Assembly (NCBI GenBank): GCA_027924585.1 | Contig: BSBM01000440.1 | Location: forward strand, 9,170,001 to 9,234,000 | From: Larix kaempferi | Lineage: Eukaryota > Streptophyta > Pinopsida > Pinales > Pinaceae | Direction: 5' to 3' | DNA: 64,000 nucleotides | In this document: positions 58,250 through 64,000 of the stretch, one piece after another | How positions within the stretch are numbered: the stretch's first letter is position 1 | Layout: the number at the start of each line of letters is the position of its first letter | Program-made: the position numbers and the translations under genes | Notes under the pieces: generated by a model | Told to the model about the DNA's origin: nothing | What the model saw: the letters and a program-made list of their open reading frames with translations, nothing else | The model's database searches: none

Positions 58250-59473
58250 AATAATATTTAGTTAATGCAAGCTATATTATAGGTAATGGAAAAACAAAGC
58301 CAAAAAACCAAAAAACAATCCAACAAGGAGATGTTGATACATTATAAAATTTTAAATGGAGAGACATGTTTAAAGAGCTAGAAGAAAAAGAAAATAAAAA
58401 TAAGACCTAAATAACCTTGAAGATAAAGTAGATATCAAGCCCATTAAGGAGGAAATGAATAGGATCCTAGAATTAGACCATGAGTGTAACAAATGAGCCT
58501 CAAACCTCATATTTTTGTTTAAAGGAAAAGGTATATAGGTGAGTATATGCTAGTCGTAGTCAAGTAAGAACTACATAATGGGATGAAAATCGAAACAACC
58601 TTCCTAACATAAGTAGAGAGTTTAGTGAAATTAATTGAGAAGAAAAAATGACCGATCTTTGGATCAAATTTAGCTTTACTGACCATAAGTATAGCATACT
58701 TAGAAAAACCTAAAATCTAAAAGGGTCAAGAATATTTATACATGAATATCTCATTCCGTAAGACTAAGTAGAATTGAGAATGGAGGTCCAAAAGGTAAAA
58801 GAAGATAGGAAAATTGAACATGGGCTCTAATTAGACACAAAGAAGTTGTTATTGAGGATAGAAATCAAAATAATAACAATCAAAAGAAATTAGAGGCGTT
58901 CTAGATCCTTTATTGGAACTATTGATTTTTCTCATGGAACAAAGGCCCCAAGGTAAGTTGGATCCTAAATGAAATTGATATTATTCTTATGGTTGTAGAA
59001 ACCAGGGAGCATGAAGAGTCTACAGTTCCTACAATAGAAGGATGTGTTCTTTGATCGATTTGGAACAAGAGATCCTCTTGTAGAGGCATGGGAGGTATAT
59101 CCTATTCCATAAAAAATACATCTTCCTACATGATAAGTTCTATAAGGAAGACCCCCACAACTAGTATATGTCGATAGAGATACTTGGCATTAATAATAAT
59201 AAAACCTAAATTGAAATCTGTTATTCCCCCCCCTATTAATTCTAACTTTTATAATACAAACAACATAGATAAAAAATTACCTTTCAATGGTTAAGAAAAT
59301 GATATTGCTAACCTAAGGAATGAGGGAAACATCCTCTTAATGGAATAATTTAATGCTCCTACTTTGAGTGACCAAGCTATTCTTCTAAGCAATTATTCCA
59401 ACCCTAATCCTCTTTAATGCACAAATACCCCGCTATAGATAATCAATAGAAAAGAATGGTTGCATATCTAGGT
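58250..59473. other. Decayed sequence, probably interior of the older element
   Basis: Scattered Lys/Glu-rich protein-like pieces occur on the plus strand (58380-58490, 58640-58830) without a recognisable domain. An (ATAAT)-like run and a C9 run near 59227 are present. No confident gene is seen. Confidence 0.4.
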
Positions 59474-59737
59474 GAAAATTTGTTTGGATTTGTGTTAGTC
59501 AATATCTCTAGTGATCAAGACCTTATAATTTGTAACAGGCTAAAGAAGTGGTGAAATTATATCTAGATGAATTGCATTCATGGGCTCGATAATAGTGTGG
59601 TAGATTATGCAATATCTAATATCCATTTATATAACAATAAGATAAATCTATACATTCTTCACGGCCATGAGAATGACTCGGATCATAGACCTCTAGTTAT
59701 AACCCTCAACTTTCTCATGCATAGATATCCCACATAA
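59474..59737 (+). pseudogene. Fragment of a LINE AP-type endonuclease
   Basis: One plus-strand frame with two stops reads DLIICNRLKKW, then CIHGLDNSVVDYAISN, then ENDSDHRPLVITLNF. This is the C-terminal part of an endonuclease/exonuclease/phosphatase domain: the SDH motif with a VDY strand before it is the hallmark. It differs from the LINE at 24.4 kb (SDHWPI), so it derives from another family. Neither reverse transcriptase nor ORF1 is nearby. Confidence 0.55.
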
Positions 59738-60215
59738 GACAATTCTCACAGTCAAAATCATATGATATTTGATAGAAATAAGGTTGATCTTTTCATAAAT
59801 TATTAAAAAAATGATTTGTTTCCTCTTTCTAGTATGGAAATATAGAATACCTCTATCATAATTTCATGATGGTCCTCTTCCCTCTCCCCCCATCCATCTC
59901 TCTCTCCATCTACCTACCCCCTGTTCTCCTCACTCTCCCCCCCCCCCCTCTCTCTCCAACTCCCCCTCTCCAATCTTCCCCTCCCCCTCTCTCCATATAG
60001 CCCTCTCCCCTTCCCCCTAGATCTCCCATCTGCACCTTCCCCTCTCCCCCTCTCTCCATATCCCCTTATACCCCTCCCCCTCACCTCCTCCTCCTCCACC
60101 TCTTGTAATACCTATCCCCCCATTCCGCCTTCCCCACTTCTCTCTTCCCATATCCCCCTCTCCCCATCCTATCCTTCCCCTAGTCCTCCCTCTCTCACTC
60201 TCCCTCTCCCTTTGT

Positions 60216-60217
<2 letters not shown>

Positions 60218-60258
<41 letters not shown>
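60218..60258. repeat. (CT)20 microsatellite
   Basis: About 41 bases of uninterrupted CT lie within the pyrimidine-rich tract. Confidence 0.97.
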
Positions 60259-60261
<3 letters not shown>

Positions 60262-60778
60262 GAATCCATCCCTCTCCCCACCTCCCCCCTACATCCCACC
60301 CACCCTCTCCTTGCCTCCCCACCCTCTTCTCCACTCTCCCCCTATCACCCTCCTCCCCTCCCCACATCTCTCACATCCTTTTCATCACCTCTCTCTCTCT
60401 CTCACTCACTCTCTTTCTCTACCTTTGTTCCTATCTCTCCTCTCCCCCTCTCTCCCTCCATCTCCCTATCTGCCCCCTTATCTCCCATAACCCCCCCTCT
60501 CCTCCTCTACATCCTTCTCTCTATATATGTCTATCCCTCACACCCTATCCCCCTCCCTCTCTCTCCCTCTCTCTCTCCATCTCCCCCCCCCCTCACTCCC
60601 TCCCTCTCTTTATCTCCCTCCATCCATCTATTTATGTCCCTCCATATCCATCTATGTACCTCTCTCTGTATCCTTTTCACCCTCCCCATTCCTATCCCTC
60701 AATACCCCTCTCCCTTCCTCTGCCCCCCCTCTCCATCCCTCTCCCTCTCCCACCCCCTGACCTCTATATCCCTTCCCC

Positions 60779-60886
60779 TCTCTCTATATACCTATCTATA
60801 CCTCCTTCTCCCCCTCTCTCTATATACCTATCTATACCTCCTTCTCCCCCTCTCTCTATATACCTATCTATACCTCCTTCTCCCCC
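60779..60886. repeat. Three-copy 36-bp tandem repeat
   Basis: Three near-identical 36-bp units (TCTCTCTATATACC, TATCTATACC, TCCTTCTCCCCC) start at 60779, 60815 and 60851. The near-identity implies a recent duplication. Confidence 0.93.
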
Positions 60887-61000
60887 TCTCTCCCACCATC
60901 TCCCTCCCCATCCCCCTCTCCCCCTCCCCCTCCCTCTAACTCTCCCCCTCTCCCTCCCTACTTCTCTCAATCCCTCTCCCTCTTCCTACCCCCTAACCCT

Positions 61001-61921
61001 TGTTGGAATATTCACACCATCATTTTGTATTTTGCATGCATGCATGCAAATATGCATGTTTTGCATTCTTTGGATGCCATTACATGCATCCAGTCATCAT
61101 CATGGTTGTCTCCCCAGCACCTAGAGATTGCTTCTAGCTCTCCAAAGCCTGTCTTTAGCCCCCATTTGGCCTCCTATCTACCTAATGCACCCTCCTTAAC
61201 TTTTCTGCTTAGCAAGTGCGCCTTTCTCACCTACCACTATCAGTTAGTGCACCTTATCTCACCTACTGGGAGTTATCATTCAGTTAGTGCATTGATTGAG
61301 TAGTTCTTCCACTAATTGCTCATGCTGACTACCTGTAGCTTCTAGTTAGCTAGTTCTGGAGTTCCACTTAACTATTTGACAGCCTCATGCGCCCCCCTTG
61401 GAGTCTCCATTCCCTAATCTATGCCTAGCTGGTTCTGTTAGACTGAGTTAGACTCACTTGACTGACCATTACAATTTATGACTGATACTATTGACTGGAT
61501 GATGTCTCCATTGTTATCCAAGCTAGACTTTGAGTTAGACAGCCTCACGAACCCAACTTGGAGTCTCCATTCCTTAATTTATGGCTAGATAGTTCTGTTA
61601 GACTCAGTTGGTCACACTTAACTGACTCTTACCATTCATGATTGATACTACCGACTGGATGATGTCTCCATAGTTATTCATGCTGGACTCTGAGCTCAAA
61701 TTCGAATTCCCTACTTGGCTAATTCAAATCCTATATGATTCCTTATCAATGATTATTGTAACACATTCTCTACATTCATTATTCATTGTATGATATTGAC
61801 ATTGTCCATTATTCTGTGTTGATGAGTGATTATTGAATGCATGCTTCTTATTCTTTGAAAATAATCTTGAGAGTTAGATTGTGAGTTTGTGACAATTGCT
61901 AGATCCCTGCATATTATCACA
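61001..61921 (+). repeat. 5' LTR of the copia-like element
   Basis: It begins TGTTGG and ends TATCACA. It has a TGCATGCATGCATGC block near 61033 comparable to the GCATGC repeats in the 34914 family, and a two-copy block sharing GACTGGATGATGTCTCCAT near 61490 and 61650. Confidence 0.85.
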
Positions 61922-61933
61922 TGGTATCAGAGC
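61922..61933 (+). other. Primer-binding site of the copia-like element
   Basis: An exact TGGTATCAGAGC follows the LTR with no gap. Confidence 0.94.
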
Positions 61934-62219
61934 AGTCAACAGTTATTCGAATTGCAGCATTTCTTTGAGCAGCTATCTTTTCACTTGTGCACCAGAAGCC
62001 TCTGAGTTTCCACAGCAAATTTTGGTGCTATTACTTGAATTCATTGAAGAAATCCAATGAGGTCTATCCAGGTGTGAAGGACTTAGTCTATGTGCCAAGT
62101 GTCCTTAAGGTAGTGTTCAGTCGAAGTGTAGCATTCTCCATCAGCAAAAATTCTCTTGTTTTGCAGTTTTATTCACCCGTTCAGAATCTTCTTCAAATAT
62201 TCGACTTTCTCTGTTTCAG
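61934..62219 (+). other. Leader of the copia-like element
   Basis: About 290 bp lies between the primer site and gag. The short frame from 61987 in it has no recognisable domain. The end, TTCGACTTTCTCTGTTTCAG, looks like a splice acceptor directly before the gag ATG. Confidence 0.55.
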
Positions 62220-64000
62220 ATGGATCTAAATCTCACATATTCCAACTATGTTGAGTGGAAAGCCAAGATGGATCTCTTCATGATATCCAAGAGCTTCAAT
62301 CGAATACTCAACGGAACGATGGTAGAACCTCTCAGTACAGTTGAAAAGTCCAAGTACTTGGACAGGTTTGATGAAGCAGTTTGTCTCCTCCTTCTCTCAA
62401 TTTTTGAAGATCTTCATTTCCATGTCATCAATATTACATCTCCTAAAGAGGTTTGGGACAAGCTTGAATCCCTTTTTGTACAGAAAGATTATATGAAAGG
62501 ACATAAATTGGAGAATGAGCTCATATGTTTGAGTCCTGACCGTTTCGAATCTATCAATGCGTTCCTCACCAAGTTCAAAATCTTGATATCACAGTTGAAA
62601 CGATATGAGATAGTGAAAGAAGACAAGCAGCTTATACTTTCCATTCTCTCAAAGTTGGGGGCAAACATCTTAGTTTTTGTCTCTACTTTCCAGTAAGTTA
62701 GGTTGTCCATTCCAAAATGGAAGTTTCCCTCACTTGATGATTTCATCCGATCTCTTACTCAAGAGGAAGAGAATTTGATCTCTATGGGAATGATAAAACC
62801 CAAATTGGATTCGTCCCTTACAATTGTAGAGAGAGTGAATGGTAAATGCAAGCAAAATATTTCTTACAAGAAGTCAAATGACACAAAGTCCACAGATAGT
62901 TCATACCAGTCAGATGGGGTTTCGATCTCAAGGAAGACAAAGCATTCTCGGAAGAAAATACCCAAGTGCACCTATTTTCTTAAAGTTATCCATCTTGAGA
63001 GTGACTGTATGAGGAAAGCTATAGATATGATGGCTCAGTTACTTAAGAAGAACAATCTTTCTATGCCTGCATGTACAAAGAAGAAAGATACTGATACTGA
63101 ACCTTCTAGATATGAAGGAAAAGAAAGATGTCATGTCCTCATGGAAAATGCATAAATAGATTCTTTTTTCATCATAGATTCAGGAGCATCGAGACACATG
63201 TCTTCCTCCAAAGATCTCTTCTCTAGTTTCGAAAGCTCAATTAGCCCTTCTATCATATTGGGAAATGATTTAGAAGTCTCCTCTCAGGGGAGTGGAAGAA
63301 TCAATCTTGACTTAGGTCACTTTTCTAATGTGCTTTATGTTCCTTCTCCTGCAGCAAATCTACTTTCAGTGTACCAAATGACCCATGTTGGAGAGCCCAA
63401 AATAGTGATCTTTTCTCCGGATGAATTCGAGGTACAAGACATGGTTTCAGGGGAAATCATCTCAAAAGGTGTTGCAAATCATGAGACAAAACTCTATGAG
63501 TTTACTCACTTCTTACCTCTCTTAAAGGAGTCTTCTCTTTGCTCTCATATTCATGAAGGGAGTAGAATATCACATCTCAACCACAAGCTAGCTCAAGATT
63601 TGGTTGAAGGTCTTCCAAATAGCAAGATTTCTCGTGGAACCTACAAAGATTGTTCTAAGAGGATTGAGAAAAGGAGGAATCATGAAGAAGTGTGAATGCT
63701 AGATCCAGATCCACAAGAACCTGAAGATCTAGCACCTATTGGTTCAACATCCACTACTACATCCACTAGGGATCTTGTTGAAGATCCATCATCAGATTCT
63801 AGTTCTTTTGATAAAAATCTCACCTATGATGGCTCAAGGGAGATATCAGAGATCTACATGCAGCTTTGGAAGCAGGTTCATGATGCTCCCACTTCATCAG
63901 ATTTAGATTTTAAAAGTGATGATGAGGTAGCCTCACTTGCTTCTTCACATGAGATTTTAGATTCGGAGTTTGAGAGTGATGATGAGTTTCAAGAGAGTGA
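62220..64000 (+). pseudogene. Copia-like gag-protease frame lacking the integrase core
   Basis: A single frame runs from ATG 62220 to the window end with only three stops (62694, 63153, 63693). Residues 1-158 are a UBN2-type copia Gag (YVEWKAKMDLFMISKS, KEVWDKLESLFVQKD, LENELICLSPDRFES, KILISQLKRYEI). A knuckle-like CTYFLKVIHLESDC near residue 258 has lost its second Cys. The protease follows with IIDSGASRHM, NVLYVPSPAANLLSV. A shortened GAG-pre-integrase region (ISHLNHKLAQDLVEGLPNSKIS) leads, without any integrase core, into an acidic Ser/Asp-rich segment (LVEDPSSDSSSF, SSHEILDSEFESDDEF). The loss of integrase within one continuous frame suggests an in-frame deletion. Whether RT exists further on cannot be seen. 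Confidence 0.85.

Larger units (their letters stand above)
59872..61000. repeat. About 1.1 kb pyrimidine-rich tract
   Basis: The plus strand is almost entirely C and T (mostly CTCTCC/CCCCTC words) with few purines, over more than a kilobase. The 241-codon SLSLSL frame and the Arg/Gly/Glu frames on the other strand are products of the composition, not genes. It stops exactly where the next LTR begins. Confidence 0.95.
61001..64000 (+). mobile_element. Copia-like LTR element, 5' part (runs off the window)
   Basis: A 921-bp LTR, an exact initiator-Met primer site and a long gag-protease frame are present; the 3' end lies beyond 64000. The five bases before the LTR are ACCCT, the expected target duplication. 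The LTR start (TGTTGGAATATTCACACCATC) and interior words such as CAGCACCTAG and CACCTACCACT are shared with the gag-only element at 34914, so the two are related. Confidence 0.9.

Noticed and set aside
60212-61124. Long open frames of 92-241 codons (SLSLSL, PPSP-rich) and Arg/Gly/Glu frames on the opposite strand
   Set aside because: They are forced by the pyrimidine-only composition. They occur in overlapping frames and have no start context or family.
61987-62229. An 80-codon frame between primer site and gag
   Set aside because: It overlaps the gag start in another frame and has no motif. It is leader sequence.

Overview
The window reads as repeat-rich nuclear DNA of a seed plant with a large genome. 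It is AT-rich and shows no intact host gene, rRNA, tRNA or CRISPR array. Nearly everything recognisable is a plant retrotransposon: Ty3/gypsy, Ty1/copia, an L1-like LINE carrying RNase H, and several gag-only or otherwise non-autonomous LTR elements. Old, deep nesting and LTR pairs that differ by a few percent would fit a gymnosperm-like genome, but the sequence alone does not prove the lineage.

Layout from the left. Bases 1-7.9 kb are unassigned degenerate DNA. From 7.9 to 12.7 kb lies the 3' part of an old plus-strand gypsy element: a broken integrase, then a long decayed extra reading frame of unknown function, then a probable LTR. That LTR is interrupted by a complete minus-strand element at 12717-19472 with ~2.02 kb LTRs and a perfect GATTG target duplication; it has no pol but carries an open 500-codon frame and a second decayed frame. 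A minus-strand copia gag remnant follows at 20.0-20.6 kb. A full-length LINE occupies 22218-28778, flanked by a 16-bp target duplication.

From 29592 to 57651 is one chromodomain gypsy element (chromovirus) of about 11.2 kb that has been expanded to 28 kb. Its gag-pro/RT junction is split by a copia-like gag-only element (34914-47066, duplication ACAAG). That element is itself split in its leader by a minus-strand gypsy gag-only element (35773-45048, duplication CTTAC). The chromovirus 3' LTR is separately split by an internally deleted gypsy element (51158-55862, duplication TAGTA). The chromovirus landed next to the primer-binding site of a still older element, so the nest is four insertions deep.

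The right end holds remains of that older element, a fragment of a different LINE endonuclease, about 1.1 kb of nearly pure pyrimidine sequence, and the 5' LTR plus gag-protease frame of a copia-like element that runs off the window at 64000.

The elements appear related as parasites and hosts. The autonomous-type parts (chromovirus integrase, LINE reverse transcriptase) are mutated. Four LTR elements lack most or all of pol and could have moved only with enzymes supplied in trans. The best candidates for undescribed biology are the two-frame non-autonomous element at 12.7-19.5 kb, the extra 3' frame of the gypsy element at 9.7-12.5 kb, and the gag-only element with repeated zinc knuckles and a CpG-rich 33-bp minisatellite at 35.8-45.0 kb.
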